Shown piece by piece: positions 1-8,318 of a DNA stretch of 32,359 nt. The translations under genes and the position numbers were made by a program. The notes beneath the pieces are model-generated. The model ran no database searches. It saw only the letters and a program-made list of their open reading frames with translations, and had not been told where the DNA came from. This DNA is from a virus: the IMG/VR virus record IMGVR_UViG_3300021600_000017, positions 1 to 32,359 of that record; one strand, written 5' to 3'. Positions within the stretch are counted from its first letter, which is position 1. Each line of letters starts with the position of its first letter.

Positions 1-317
1 TAACCCCAATACCTAATGTTGTCTATTCATTTAGTTCATCAACAGGTACAATCATTTGTGGTACCGCAACTTCAACAACCGCAACAACACCAACATATAC
101 CGCAATTACAGCTTATGATGATTGTTACGAATGTAGTATTTATAACATTGTATATAGTGCAAACACAGCTGAAAATATATGTGTTGAGGTTTGTACAACG
201 GGACATACGTCAACAGTATCCGTAGTACCACCACATCCAATATGGACTAATCAATATGGTATTGAGGTAATTCAAATGAACGCAGTTACACTAGGGGGTA
301 ACGGATTAAATAGTTAA
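1..317 (+). CDS. 3' end of a virion/tail structural protein (partial)
   Basis: An open frame enters from the left edge (codons in phase with position 3) and stops with TAA at 315-317. The visible ~104 residues are rich in Thr, Ser and Cys and end with a motif of the form VPPHPIWTNQ-GIEVI-MNAVTLGG-GLNS. The small gene at 30763-31008 ends with a clearly related motif (APPHPVWTNN-GLDVI-MDAVALGG-NGLNN), so the two are paralogs. Family function is unknown. The position next to tail-fibre-like genes at the other end of the window makes a tail or baseplate decoration role the best guess. The start lies outside the window. Confidence 0.6.
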   Translation, partial: TPIPNVVYSFSSSTGTIICGTATSTTATTPTYTAITAYDDCYECSIYNIVYSANTAENICVEVCTTGHTSTVSVVPPHPIWTNQYGIEVIQMNAVTLGGNGLNS

Positions 318-321
318 TATT

Positions 322-786
322 ATGAGAAATTTAGATAGAATTATAAAAAAAGTTATTAGAGAGACCCACGAAGAAAACTCTCAAAGATATATGTTCTTTT
401 CAAATTTAGAACAAATGAGAAGACAATGTGATATATTATTAGATATGGACCACGATATGATTGAGTCTATATTAGATAATGGTCACGATTGGGCTCAAGA
501 CCATATTTCTGAATCTAAAAATAATATGGATCAGGTATTTGATTTTTTAATGAATGAAACCAAAAGAGATGGTATAGATATGTCAATGAATGTTGATGAT
601 GATATGGTTATGATGGAATCAAGAAAAAAAACAGGTACACCTCTTTGTGCAAGAGGTAAGGCATCTGCTAAGGCAAAATATGACGTGTACCCTTCGGCTT
701 ATGCTAATGGTCATGCCGTACAAGTTTGTAAAGGAAAAATTAAAGGTTTAGACGGTAAAAAACACTGTTCAGGTTCTTATTGTTAA
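322..786 (+). CDS. Putative internal virion protein with capsid-targeting-like N-terminus and C-terminal Cys module
   Basis: 154 residues, starting 4 nt after the previous stop. The N-terminus (MRNLDRIIKKVIRE) is an amphipathic basic helix ending in I12-R13-E14, which fits the [LI]xE cleavage rule of T4-type prohead proteases; similar leaders occur at 1290, 22721 and 31078. The middle is acidic and Met/Asp-rich. The last ~50 residues form a basic, Cys-containing module (PLCARGKASAKAKYD, YPSAYANGHAVQVCKG, CSGSYC). From memory this module recurs in hypothetical proteins of large marine phages; its function is not known. The virion role is inferred from the leader and from neighbours. Confidence 0.7.
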   Translation: MRNLDRIIKKVIRETHEENSQRYMFFSNLEQMRRQCDILLDMDHDMIESILDNGHDWAQDHISESKNNMDQVFDFLMNETKRDGIDMSMNVDDDMVMMESRKKTGTPLCARGKASAKAKYDVYPSAYANGHAVQVCKGKIKGLDGKKHCSGSYC

Positions 787-822
787 TTTTTTACTAAATT
801 TTATTGTTTCATTATTTATTTT

Positions 823-830
823 TATTTATA
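823..830 (+). promoter_or_regulatory. TATTTATA box upstream of the 855 gene
   Basis: TATTTATA reads in gene orientation, 24 nt before the ATG at 855. It is one of about 20 such boxes in the window. Confidence 0.45.
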
Positions 831-854
831 TTTGTTTAAATAAAACATTTATAA

Positions 855-1289
855 ATGGAAAAATTCTTTAAAAGATTTATTAAACGAACTAAACTACGAC
901 TTTTCTTAATGTCAAAAAGGGCACCCATACATACGTATGAGGAAGATGCAGCAACTTACGAAAAAACTTGTTTTAAAATTTGTCTAAAACTAATTTCAAA
1001 CTTAGGGTCTGAATTTATGATTGCACCTATGTCAGGTAAACGATACATACGTAATGAAGAATTAAATATGTTTATTACTTTAGACTATGGTCGTGTAGAG
1101 ATTACTAACCACGTGTTTAACTACAATGTTAAGTTGTTAAATAGAGATTGGGAACGTTTGGTTTATATCTACGACACTGAGACAGAGAAAAGACGTAATA
1201 ATATGGAAAAAGAAGTAAGTTCTAATATTAAAAACTCATTAGACCATGTATTACAAAGGTTAAATGAGATAACAGATAATAAGAAATAA
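855..1289 (+). CDS. Hypothetical protein
   Basis: 144 residues. The first 20 are strongly basic and aromatic (MEKFFKRFIKRTKLRLFLM), the rest is a mixed alpha/beta sequence ending in a charged helical tail (residues ~115-144). I do not recognise the family. An alternative start at Met19 (position 909) would remove the basic segment. The ATG at 855 is preferred because a TATTTATA box lies 24 nt upstream and nothing comparable precedes 909. The gene ends immediately before the stop codon of the convergent gene at 1290, with no intergenic space. Confidence 0.65.
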   Translation: MEKFFKRFIKRTKLRLFLMSKRAPIHTYEEDAATYEKTCFKICLKLISNLGSEFMIAPMSGKRYIRNEELNMFITLDYGRVEITNHVFNYNVKLLNRDWERLVYIYDTETEKRRNNMEKEVSSNIKNSLDHVLQRLNEITDNKK

Positions 1290-1997
1290 TTATTTTTTAG
1301 ACTTATAACTTGTCATAATTGGTTTTTGACCTTTACCTGTTTGAGTATCTTTTCTCTCAGCGGTTCTTTTTTGTTGACATGCAGATCTTTTTTGTGAATC
1401 ACTCATTTTACTCGCAACACCCGCAGCTCTACATTTAGGATACGCACCTTTACTTGTGTCTGTTCTTCCACAAGGTGGGTGTTTCCCATCCACCTTACTA
1501 CAAATGTTAACCCAGGGTCCTTTTGGTTGTGATGAACCTTTTGGTTTTTTCTTTTTACCAAACCAAACCGCCAAATCTTCATTTAAAACACCTTTATCTG
1601 CAACCTCAATCCATTCATTAACTTTAATTGTATAAGGTTCCATTTTTTCTTTATATGATGCTTTTTTTTGGTCTTGGGAATATTGGTTAATAATATTTCC
1701 ATCGTCATCAGAAAATGTGGAGTATGGGTTATGTTTGATGTAATTTTGTATTTTGGATGCAGTTCTTTCTAATTCTCTAATCTGCCTCAACCTTAAATCC
1801 CAACTGTCATCATAAGCATCATATTGTACTAATGGACTTTTCCATTTAGATACTGCGTCTGTATATGGTTGTAATGATTCAACACTAAAAGGTCTTAAAC
1901 CTGGTTGTAACGGTGCAATATATGAACCTCTACCACCAGAACTATCTCCTGTGGCTTCCTTAAGGACTCTTCTTACGATTTGATTTATTCTATTCAT
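1290..1997 (-). CDS. Putative internal virion protein with capsid-targeting-like leader and C-terminal Cys/basic module
   Basis: 235 residues from the ATG at 1997. A longer frame to 2075 exists but would overlap the TATTTATA box and the divergent gene at 2032, so I reject it. The leader MNRINQIVRRVLKE ends in L12-K13-E14 and is followed by ATG(DSS); the capsid protein has the same ATG residues directly after its own expected cleavage site (INE|ATGEG). The last ~75 residues are basic with spaced cysteines (VNICSKVDGKHPPCGR, KGAYPKCRAAGVASKMS). This module is familiar from many large phages but has no known function. A packaged, DNA-associated internal protein is plausible but inferred. Confidence 0.7.
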   Translation of the reverse strand: MNRINQIVRRVLKEATGDSSGGRGSYIAPLQPGLRPFSVESLQPYTDAVSKWKSPLVQYDAYDDSWDLRLRQIRELERTASKIQNYIKHNPYSTFSDDDGNIINQYSQDQKKASYKEKMEPYTIKVNEWIEVADKGVLNEDLAVWFGKKKKPKGSSQPKGPWVNICSKVDGKHPPCGRTDTSKGAYPKCRAAGVASKMSDSQKRSACQQKRTAERKDTQTGKGQKPIMTSYKSKK

Positions 1998-2007
1998 ATT
2001 ATTATAC

Positions 2008-2017
2008 TTATAAATAT
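2008..2017 (-). promoter_or_regulatory. TATTTATA box shared by divergent genes 1997(-) and 2032(+)
   Basis: On the minus strand this reads ATATTTATAA, 10 nt before the ATG at 1997. On the plus strand the same bases read TATAAATAT and lie 14 nt before the ATG at 2032, so one site could serve both genes. Confidence 0.45.
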
Positions 2018-2031
2018 CAACAAAAGTTAAA

Positions 2032-2241
2032 ATGGAAGAAAAACAAGGTAATTTTGGTAATCTATTTGGTACCATAGATTTAATTAATGAAGATCAGTTA
2101 GAATTAATGTTAGTAACAATGAATGAGGAACACGCATTATATTATTTAATTGAGGCAATTAAATCCGCACATTCTAAAGGTGCCTTTAGTATTGGGGAAT
2201 CTGAGGTTATATCAAAATCAATTAGAACTTTAATTAAATAA
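2032..2241 (+). CDS. Small hypothetical protein
   Basis: 69 residues, acidic and helical (MEEKQGNFGNLFGTIDLIN...). No family is recognised. The 3' end overlaps the convergent HNH gene by 12 nt. It is supported by the divergent box at 2008-2017 and by compact packing, but it is short and could be spurious. Confidence 0.5.
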   Translation: MEEKQGNFGNLFGTIDLINEDQLELMLVTMNEEHALYYLIEAIKSAHSKGAFSIGESEVISKSIRTLIK

Positions 2242-2913
2242 TTTATTAGATTTTTTAATATTTTCATCACCCCACATCGGTTGAAGGTTATCTAATGCCC
2301 AACATTTCATAAATTCACTGTCCCCCATTTCAGAGATATTAAAATGAGTTATAGGTAATTTATGGTCTACATGCCAATCACCATAATTATCCCAAGACAT
2401 TTTATCTGTAAATTTATTCTCTAAATGAGTTATTAGTTGTTCAGGTGTGTATTGTAATATGTCAAAATAGTGTTTGTTTTTTTCTACATTACTCTCCTTT
2501 AATACCTGATATATTGCGGTTCTGAAATTACTGATTAGTTTATAGAGGGGGTCTCTCGCTTTACGATTCCTTTCGTAGTCACGTTTTGTTTTTCTAATCT
2601 TATCAATATTGTTTTTATGGTATTCTTTAATATATTCTTTACGATGTTCTTTGTTTTGTTCGTACCAAGTTTTGGATTTATTAGACATATACTCTTTATT
2701 AGAATCTCTCCATTTTTTATCAGAAACTTTTTTACCACCAATATTTCTTCTACCTGATGGACCTAATTTAACTCCATTTTCTTTAAGTATTCTTAACACT
2801 TGTTGTTTATTTAATCCTATTTTTTCTGAAATTTTTTGACTCCCAATCAAATCCTTATTATACATCTTAAGGATAGTTTTAATTTCTTCTTCTGATGGGA
2901 TATATTTCTTCAT
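2230..2913 (-). CDS. HNH homing-type endonuclease
   Basis: 227 residues. The N-terminal ~50 residues look like a helix-turn-helix specificity segment (EEEIKTILKMYNKDL, SEKIGLNKQQVLRILKENG). A long Lys/Arg-rich linker follows. The C-terminal third holds the HNH core: WHVDHKLPI (first His pair), CWALDNLQPMW (Asn) and ENIKKSNKL. This layout is typical of free-standing phage homing endonucleases. It sits directly downstream of the capsid gene terminator, between virion genes, as such elements often do. DNA cleavage of an intron-less allele in competing phages is the expected role; the target cannot be read from sequence. Confidence 0.85.
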   Translation of the reverse strand: MKKYIPSEEEIKTILKMYNKDLIGSQKISEKIGLNKQQVLRILKENGVKLGPSGRRNIGGKKVSDKKWRDSNKEYMSNKSKTWYEQNKEHRKEYIKEYHKNNIDKIRKTKRDYERNRKARDPLYKLISNFRTAIYQVLKESNVEKNKHYFDILQYTPEQLITHLENKFTDKMSWDNYGDWHVDHKLPITHFNISEMGDSEFMKCWALDNLQPMWGDENIKKSNKLFN

Positions 2914-2916
2914 ATT

Positions 2917-2924
2917 TATAAATA
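2917..2924 (-). promoter_or_regulatory. TATTTATA box at the HNH gene
   Basis: Reads TATTTATA on the minus strand only 3 nt before the ATG at 2913. Confidence 0.4.
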
Positions 2925-2963
2925 TAAGATATTAATCCAAAAAACATATAGTTAACATAAAAA

Positions 2964-2994
2964 CATAAAAAAAGGGACAATAAATTGTCCCTTT
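2964..2994 (-). terminator. Rho-independent terminator after the capsid gene
   Basis: Perfect 11-bp stem (2971-2981 with 2984-2994) that reads AAAGGGACAAT on each arm, a very small loop, then a run of T on the minus strand. It isolates the capsid gene from the HNH gene. Confidence 0.85.
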
Positions 2995-3017
2995 AGTGTT
3001 ATTCTTTAAAGTTTTGA

Positions 3018-4925
3018 TTATCTCAATTCTCTTAAATCGAATGTTCTAACACCATCTACGGTAATGCGGCCATAAAAGCGATTATTTACCATCTTTTTTG
3101 CGTATCTCGTCATTATTCCTTTGATCGGAGTAAAGTTGAACGGATTGTACATTGTAGGTGTTAATTGTAATGGTACATACGGTGCGTAGATGTAACCTGT
3201 GTCTAACAATGATGTTCCTTTGTGTCCAATCAAAACTTGGTTTGCTGGGAAGTAAGGATCACGGTAAACTTGGTAACGTCCTGCAAGAGTACCAACTCTT
3301 TCAATACCCATGTTATACTGATCTTGTTCAGGAGCCGCGTTAGATACGTGGAAGTATTCTAAATCGTCAAAGATAGCAGAAACCTCAGAAGAAACAACGA
3401 TCCAGTTAGCACCACCTCTCAAAGTAGATTTGTGAATTTGTGCAGACAACTGATTGATTGCTGTAATTAATGTTTGGTTCCAGTCTTTCTGAGTGTAAGA
3501 TGTTGTAGAAGCAATTCTTCTCCATCCGTTGTAATCCCAACGTAAGTTCCATGCTGCACCTTTACGTAAGTCACGAAGGATCTCACGGTCGATTTCAGCT
3601 GCTACTTGTTCAGATAACAATGCTGTCAATTCAGCTTCAGCGTCAATGTTGTGGAATGCCGCAACGTCTTGAGCTAATTCAGGAGACCATTGTGCTCTTA
3701 GTTTTCTTTCTGTTACAGAAACTGTTACTGACTCAAGGTCAAAAGAAACCTCACCAATTTCGTCTTCAAACTCTAAGTTAGCATATCTTCTGAACCATGC
3801 AGTAAATGAAGTTGCAGATCCACCTGAGTACAATGTAGTACCTGTGTAACCATCTAAAGATGTTGAGTTACAATCAGCACATACTGGACAAGATAAATCA
3901 ACTTCTAACCAAATACAACCTTGTGAATCACAGATATCGTAGTAAGAACCACCGTTACCTGAATTTGTTGGCATATTATCTGTAGTTGTTGCAACATTGT
4001 TGAATACAGTTTTAGCTGTATTACCATATTTAACTAAACCTCTACCGTAAATTTGAGTAACACATCTAAACAATAAAGGAACATATTGTCCTGCACTGTT
4101 TTTGATAACGTCACATGGTGTTGTAGATGCTGATAAACCTGTGAAACCGTATAATCTCAAGTCAGACAAGAACGCCTCACTATCCATTTCATTTCCGTCA
4201 GGTCCAATCAATTTACCTTCACCTGCAGTTGCGAAACCACACATTTTAACGATAACTTTTCTTGTGTTACCAGCTGGAATGATTTGTCCTGCTCCAATGT
4301 TTGCGTCAACTAAATTACCACTAACCCAAGCTTGAACTGTAGTGTTAGCTGTAACTGCTGTCCATTTACCTTTAGAGTAATCAAACAATCCTGGAGGATC
4401 TAAACCTGCCTCATTTCCTTCGTAGAATAAATCATATAGATTTTTTTGGTAAGGGTAAGGAGAGCTAGCGTCTGTTGGAGGGTAACCTTGATTTGGTGAA
4501 TTTGTTCCGTCATTAACTGCGTTTGGTGAACCGATTGGCGGGTAGTGAATACCACCGTTAGCATTTGGTCCTTGTAATTCGTTTTGGTATCCTTGGATAC
4601 GAGGTACAAAGAAGAACAATTTACCGATAGGTAAGTTCATTGCTTGTACAGAAACGATGTCGTTAGCTAATAATTTAGAGAATACTCTTCTTACGATAGG
4701 GAAAACAACTGTCTCAAATGCTCCGTTAGAGCCTTCACCTGTTGCTTCGTTAATTAAGAAAGAAGCTTGGTTCTCATATAATTGAGCTACGTTTTCTTTT
4801 AGATGTCCTTTAAGACCATCAAGGAACCCTAATTTGTCCCATTTGTTAATTGTGTCTTCTTTGATAACTTTAAGGTGTTTTAACCCAATGTTACCAACAA
4901 GACCTGATTCTAATAATGCTCCCAT
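3018..4925 (-). CDS. Major capsid protein, T4 gp23-like, with Cys-rich insertion
   Basis: 635 residues, against about 520 for T4 gp23. The start region and core match the gp23 plan: an N-terminal propeptide, then FLINE|ATGEG with predicted prohead-protease cleavage after E60 (T4 gp23 is cut after E65), then the RRVFSKLLANDIVSVQAMN block, which corresponds to the T4 segment MVRRAIPNLIAFDICGVQPMN. C-terminal segments (EAELTALLSEQVAAEIDREIL, NNRFYGRITVDGVRTFDLRE split over the end) also fit. Extra length lies around residues 110-370, including cysteines at about 332, 337, 346, 349 and 352 (CDSQGC, CPVCADC). It forms the hexameric shell. It follows the scaffold gene by 37 nt and ends at a strong terminator. 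Confidence 0.93.
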   Translation of the reverse strand: MGALLESGLVGNIGLKHLKVIKEDTINKWDKLGFLDGLKGHLKENVAQLYENQASFLINEATGEGSNGAFETVVFPIVRRVFSKLLANDIVSVQAMNLPIGKLFFFVPRIQGYQNELQGPNANGGIHYPPIGSPNAVNDGTNSPNQGYPPTDASSPYPYQKNLYDLFYEGNEAGLDPPGLFDYSKGKWTAVTANTTVQAWVSGNLVDANIGAGQIIPAGNTRKVIVKMCGFATAGEGKLIGPDGNEMDSEAFLSDLRLYGFTGLSASTTPCDVIKNSAGQYVPLLFRCVTQIYGRGLVKYGNTAKTVFNNVATTTDNMPTNSGNGGSYYDICDSQGCIWLEVDLSCPVCADCNSTSLDGYTGTTLYSGGSATSFTAWFRRYANLEFEDEIGEVSFDLESVTVSVTERKLRAQWSPELAQDVAAFHNIDAEAELTALLSEQVAAEIDREILRDLRKGAAWNLRWDYNGWRRIASTTSYTQKDWNQTLITAINQLSAQIHKSTLRGGANWIVVSSEVSAIFDDLEYFHVSNAAPEQDQYNMGIERVGTLAGRYQVYRDPYFPANQVLIGHKGTSLLDTGYIYAPYVPLQLTPTMYNPFNFTPIKGIMTRYAKKMVNNRFYGRITVDGVRTFDLRELR

Positions 4926-4962
4926 TTTTTTTTGGTTTTTATTATTTTTGTTTATTTGTTTA

Positions 4963-6672
4963 TTAAAGTTTTGACATCAAATCCTTCATTCTTAAGAATT
5001 GTGGATTTTCGTACGTTTTTGATTCAATTAAATTTGCTGATGAACCTGTTGATACAGTTTTGTTAACAGTTCTTTCAATTGACTCGTTTAATTTTTCGTC
5101 AGTTTTAGATCCAGATGTCAATTCGTCTTTGATAGATCTATATAGACTTTTTGATTCCTTCAAAGTTTCAACATTGTCAAATCTTCTTAGTACATTTATT
5201 TTTTCTTGTTTTGTAGTTGAATGTTCTGTGAATAATCTTGTAGCGTAAGCCAAGTTTGAGTTAAAGATCGCAACTTCGTTAAGTTTTGTTCTAAACACAT
5301 CAAGTGCTTGTCTGTACTCTTCATTTTTCTCTCTTAGTAAGTTCACTTCATTTTGAGACTTTTCTTCAGAGATTTTTATAGGGTTATAACTAATGTTTCT
5401 ATTGTTAGTTCTTGCTTTTCTAAGTCCACGACTACCATCTCTAGACCCATTGCCTAATGTTCTTGCCGCTTCTTTAGTTTCTGCTTTCTTAACAGATGTG
5501 TTATTACCTTTTTCCATATTCTCACCTTCTTTGTATTCAAATTTTGCTTTACCTGTACCAACAGATTTTGGACCTTCTTTTTTCTTTACGTTGAATCCTC
5601 CATTCATATTAGGTTTTTGGTTATATTTGAATTTAGATTGGTTACCCATTCCAACTCCTTTTGGTTTCATAGCTTTCTTAACGGCTTCCATAACAGCGTC
5701 TAAATTATCCACTTCTTCTTCAGTAAACTCTTCACCTAAATCTAAGTCAATAGTATCCTGTTCATCCATTTCATAATCTTTGTAATGTCCATTAACATCA
5801 CCTTCTTTGTGACCGTTACTTCTTTTAAAGTCATGTTTGTTTTCACCGTACATTTCTTCCATTTCAGGGTAAACTCCTTCACTCATGTCATCTTCAACAT
5901 CTCTATTTCTGTCTTCACGAGATCTCATAGCCATAGAATCTCTCATAGGAGTTTCAAATCTACCTTTATGAGCTCTCATAGAATCTCTCATAGGAGTTTG
6001 AAATTTACCTTTATGAGCTCTCATAGAGTCTCTCATAGGAGTTTCAAAATCCATTTCGTCTTCTTCTTTCATATCCATGTCCATTTCTTCCATTTCGTCA
6101 TCGTCATCGTCATCATCTTCCATTTCAATTTCATAGATTGTTTCTTCTTCCATTTCAGGATAACCCATACCATCTTCTTCTTCATCTAAATAAGATTCAC
6201 CCAAGTGTATCATGTAATCGTTATCACCGTCTTTAAGGCGAATATTTTCACCTTCTTTTTTAACGATAATACCGTCTTCATCACTCATAGCTTTGAAGAC
6301 TTTTAAAACTTCGTCATCTGACGCATTTGTCAAATCAATAGTTTCATCATCTCCCATATCGTCACCAGTCATACCAAATTCCATTTCGTCATCATCTTCC
6401 ATGTCCATGTCCTCATCGTCCATATCCATTTCATCATCATCTTCCATGTCATCATCCATGTCATCGTCCTCAACTTCTGCTTCTTCGCCTGTTGCGGGTT
6501 CATCTGTGTCAATCTCTTCTTCATCTTGTTCTCTAAGAGATTCTTTTACTAATTGTCTGATTTCTTCTTTCATCGTAGATTGAAGTATTCCTTTTGCGTT
6601 CTCTTGTAGAGTCTCTTCCAAATTACGAATTTGAAATAGAGCATCTTCTACTACATTTTGGTTTTTTTCCAT
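4963..6672 (-). CDS. Prohead scaffold/core protein, T4 gp22-like
   Basis: 569 residues. The assignment rests on position between protease and capsid genes and on composition: long Asp/Glu/Met tracts (residues ~50-120 and ~180-205), helical ends and many potential [LI]xE protease sites (LQE, LRE, LKE), as expected for a core that is digested during maturation. Residues ~213-255 hold three tandem copies of a 15-residue unit (F-ET/QT-PMRDSMRAHKGK/R). The C-terminal ~160 residues are coiled-coil-like. It is longer than T4 gp22 (about 270 residues). A TATTTATA box lies 21 nt upstream. Confidence 0.75.
   Translation of the reverse strand: MEKNQNVVEDALFQIRNLEETLQENAKGILQSTMKEEIRQLVKESLREQDEEEIDTDEPATGEEAEVEDDDMDDDMEDDDEMDMDDEDMDMEDDDEMEFGMTGDDMGDDETIDLTNASDDEVLKVFKAMSDEDGIIVKKEGENIRLKDGDNDYMIHLGESYLDEEEDGMGYPEMEEETIYEIEMEDDDDDDDEMEEMDMDMKEEDEMDFETPMRDSMRAHKGKFQTPMRDSMRAHKGRFETPMRDSMAMRSREDRNRDVEDDMSEGVYPEMEEMYGENKHDFKRSNGHKEGDVNGHYKDYEMDEQDTIDLDLGEEFTEEEVDNLDAVMEAVKKAMKPKGVGMGNQSKFKYNQKPNMNGGFNVKKKEGPKSVGTGKAKFEYKEGENMEKGNNTSVKKAETKEAARTLGNGSRDGSRGLRKARTNNRNISYNPIKISEEKSQNEVNLLREKNEEYRQALDVFRTKLNEVAIFNSNLAYATRLFTEHSTTKQEKINVLRRFDNVETLKESKSLYRSIKDELTSGSKTDEKLNESIERTVNKTVSTGSSANLIESKTYENPQFLRMKDLMSKL
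5930..6050 (-). repeat. Three tandem 45-bp coding repeats in the scaffold gene
   Basis: Each unit encodes F[EQ]TPMRDSMRAHKG[KR]; the third copy diverges after PMRDSM. Repeats are visible at DNA level as recurrent TCTCATAGGAGTTT with 45-bp spacing. Confidence 0.8.
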
Positions 6673-6693
6673 ACTTTTTTTATAGAGTTTTCA

Positions 6694-6703
6694 AATAAAT
6701 ATC
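6694..6703 (-). promoter_or_regulatory. TATTTAT-type box upstream of the scaffold gene
   Basis: Minus strand GATATTTATT, 21 nt before the ATG at 6672 and just past the terminator at 6744-6778, so it is well placed to start a scaffold-capsid transcript. Confidence 0.5.
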
Positions 6704-6743
6704 TACAATATTCAAAAAATTTTAATTTTAGATACTTTAAGAC

Positions 6744-6778
6744 AAAAAAAAATGGGAAAAGACTATTGTCAATTCCCA
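6744..6778 (-). terminator. Terminator between the protease operon and the scaffold gene
   Basis: Minus strand TGGGAA...TTCCCA stem (6773-6778 with 6753-6758) followed by nine T. It ends the transcript carrying the protease and the 70-residue gene. Confidence 0.75.
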
Positions 6779-6801
6779 CTTTTTATTTAATTTTTTAAAT
6801 C

Positions 6802-7014
6802 TTAATCCTCAATCACCTCATCAATTTTACTTTCACTGATAGATGTGATTCTCCATTCCATAGAATAGTTTTCGTAAACTTTGGTTACTTTTGCCTCAAC
6901 ATCAGTTGGTGAATAACCTTTTACTAATTTTTCTTCTCTTTGTTTTTTAACCTTTCCGGTTTCAGTATCAACCATATCAGTGGTGATCTTAGCAACAAAA
7001 TACTTTTCTTCCAT
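6802..7014 (-). CDS. Small conserved phage protein, DUF4494-like
   Basis: 70 residues: beta-strand-rich, with the pattern YFVAKITT-x-KQREEKLVKGYSPTDVEAKV-x-SMEWRITSISES. This resembles DUF4494 proteins of Bacteroidota and their phages (a short strand, a charged hairpin with E-Y/K-L-V, an alanine/glutamate helix, a final strand). The assignment is from memory of the family pattern. It starts 7 nt after the protease stop and ends at a terminator, so it is the last gene of that transcript. A core-protein role (like T4 gp67/68) is possible from position only. Confidence 0.6.
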   Translation of the reverse strand: MEEKYFVAKITTDMVDTETGKVKKQREEKLVKGYSPTDVEAKVTKVYENYSMEWRITSISESKIDEVIED

Positions 7015-7021
7015 AATTTTT

Positions 7022-7750
7022 TTATTTTCCTAAATAATCGGATAATCTTTTCATTAAGTCAAGTGATTTAGATCCAGATTCACCAACATTTCTTTCAACG
7101 GCTATTTTTCTATCCTCTTCTAAGTTTTCTTCGTACTTCATTCTGTCATCTTTGTTTTGGAACAAATACGCTCCTGGTGTAGATGGTGACGATACAAGGT
7201 CAAAACAGATAAGTTCAAAATCATCTTGTACTTCGTTCTGTTCACCCACTTTTTTAAGTGACCCAACACCACGAGAAGATATACCTAAAGTAACTCCCTG
7301 ACGTAGGTAGTTTGCCGCCAAATCTCCTTTGGTAGAAACAATCCCTCTTTCGTGGAAACCTGGACTTGTTAATAACTTTAACTTACCTAGTAATACAGGT
7401 CCCTCCCACCATATATCCGTAATAATGTGTGAAGCTCTGTCTAAGTCAATTAAAGACGACTCGGGGTGGTTTAACTCAGAAAGAGAAGTACCTTTATCAA
7501 TCATCTTTCTGTAGTTATCCGCTTCTCTTTTTAAAATCCTTTCAGGGTATACACGACCATTTCTATTTGGTGTGTCATATTTTTGAAGAACCGCATAAAA
7601 TTCAAATGGTTTTGAGTGATCCAACATATTCTTATTTTCATTGATCATTTCTAAGTTTTTACCCTCTCTTGGATTGATATACCCAGCATCATACTCAATA
7701 AGAATACCTTTACCCGAATCTCTCGGCCCTAATACTTTAAAATTTTCCAT
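7022..7750 (-). CDS. Prohead core protease, T4 gp21-like (peptidase S80)
   Basis: 242 residues. Family signatures are clear: the substrate-strand segment FYAVLQKYDTPNRNGRVYP (~51-69), the catalytic His in ELNHPE (H95), and the catalytic Ser in GISSRG (S158 or S159). It digests the scaffold and trims capsid and internal proteins, after [LI]xE in T4. Order protease - scaffold - capsid is the T4 order. The C-terminal ~60 residues are charged and could be self-cleaved. It lies 21 nt downstream of the 155-residue gene and has its own TATTTATA box. Confidence 0.92.
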   Translation of the reverse strand: MENFKVLGPRDSGKGILIEYDAGYINPREGKNLEMINENKNMLDHSKPFEFYAVLQKYDTPNRNGRVYPERILKREADNYRKMIDKGTSLSELNHPESSLIDLDRASHIITDIWWEGPVLLGKLKLLTSPGFHERGIVSTKGDLAANYLRQGVTLGISSRGVGSLKKVGEQNEVQDDFELICFDLVSSPSTPGAYLFQNKDDRMKYEENLEEDRKIAVERNVGESGSKSLDLMKRLSDYLGK

Positions 7751-7763
7751 TTAATATTTTCTA

Positions 7764-7772
7764 TATAAATAC
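7764..7772 (-). promoter_or_regulatory. TATTTATA box upstream of the protease gene
   Basis: Minus strand GTATTTATA, 13 nt before the ATG at 7750, overlapping the end of the upstream gene. Confidence 0.45.
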
Positions 7773-8239
7773 TAAATAGTTTCAGTTTCTTGTTTAATAG
7801 GTTTTGAATTTCCTGTTTTGGTTAAATAAAATTTAAAATATTTGTTTTTATTTATCACATCCCCATATAGAGATTTAATTAAAGCCCTAACATGTTTCTT
7901 TAATTTTGGAGATTTGAAGTCCATTGGTTCGTGTAAGAAAAGATTAACCTCTAAGTTCATAAATGATTTTTTCTTTAGATGTAAACCACTTGTACGAAGA
8001 TCTAAATCAACAATAAATTTGTTGTCAAAAACTTCTTTGTTTATGTTTTCAAAAACCGAATGTTTAACGGATCTTGACATGTTTAGAACTACTCTGTTCC
8101 AATTTTCTACTTCATCTTTGGGTTCTACCCAAGTTTGTAGGTTAACGTAAATTGATTTAAGGTTTTGTGCATCAATGGTTCCATAGTGCGATTTAAACGT
8201 TCTGTAACCAGTTAATTTGGTTGTTTTCCCTTTTTTCAT
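7772..8239 (-). CDS. Hypothetical protein in the prohead gene cluster
   Basis: 155 residues, basic (MKKGKTTKLTGYRTFKSHYG...), strand-rich in the middle (FIVDLDLRTSGLHLKKKSFMNLEVNLFLHE) and without signal peptide or membrane segment. I do not recognise the family. Position directly before the protease gene parallels the small core proteins gp67/gp68 of T4, but the basic, strand-rich sequence does not resemble them. It is divergent from the bS21 gene at 8319. Confidence 0.65.
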   Translation of the reverse strand: MKKGKTTKLTGYRTFKSHYGTIDAQNLKSIYVNLQTWVEPKDEVENWNRVVLNMSRSVKHSVFENINKEVFDNKFIVDLDLRTSGLHLKKKSFMNLEVNLFLHEPMDFKSPKLKKHVRALIKSLYGDVINKNKYFKFYLTKTGNSKPIKQETETI

Positions 8240-8292
8240 AAAAATTTTTCATACTCTGAGGTTTATTTTTACTTAAAGGTAAATGATTATTA

Positions 8293-8300
8293 TATTTATA
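8293..8300 (+). promoter_or_regulatory. TATTTATA box upstream of the bS21 gene
   Basis: Plus-strand TATTTATA, 18 nt before the ATG at 8319. It lies inside the longer frame that begins at 8283, which argues that 8319 is the true start. Confidence 0.5.
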
Positions 8301-8318
8301 TCAACAAACCAAAAAAAT

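Noticed and set aside
1998-2075. N-terminal extension of the 1290 gene
   Set aside because: It would cover the TATTTATA box and the start of the divergent gene, and would bury the leader helix that matches other proteins.
5785-6583. Long plus-strand frames opposite the scaffold gene, rich in Ser, Phe and His
   Set aside because: They mirror the Asp/Glu-rich codons of the scaffold on the other strand; low complexity and no start context.
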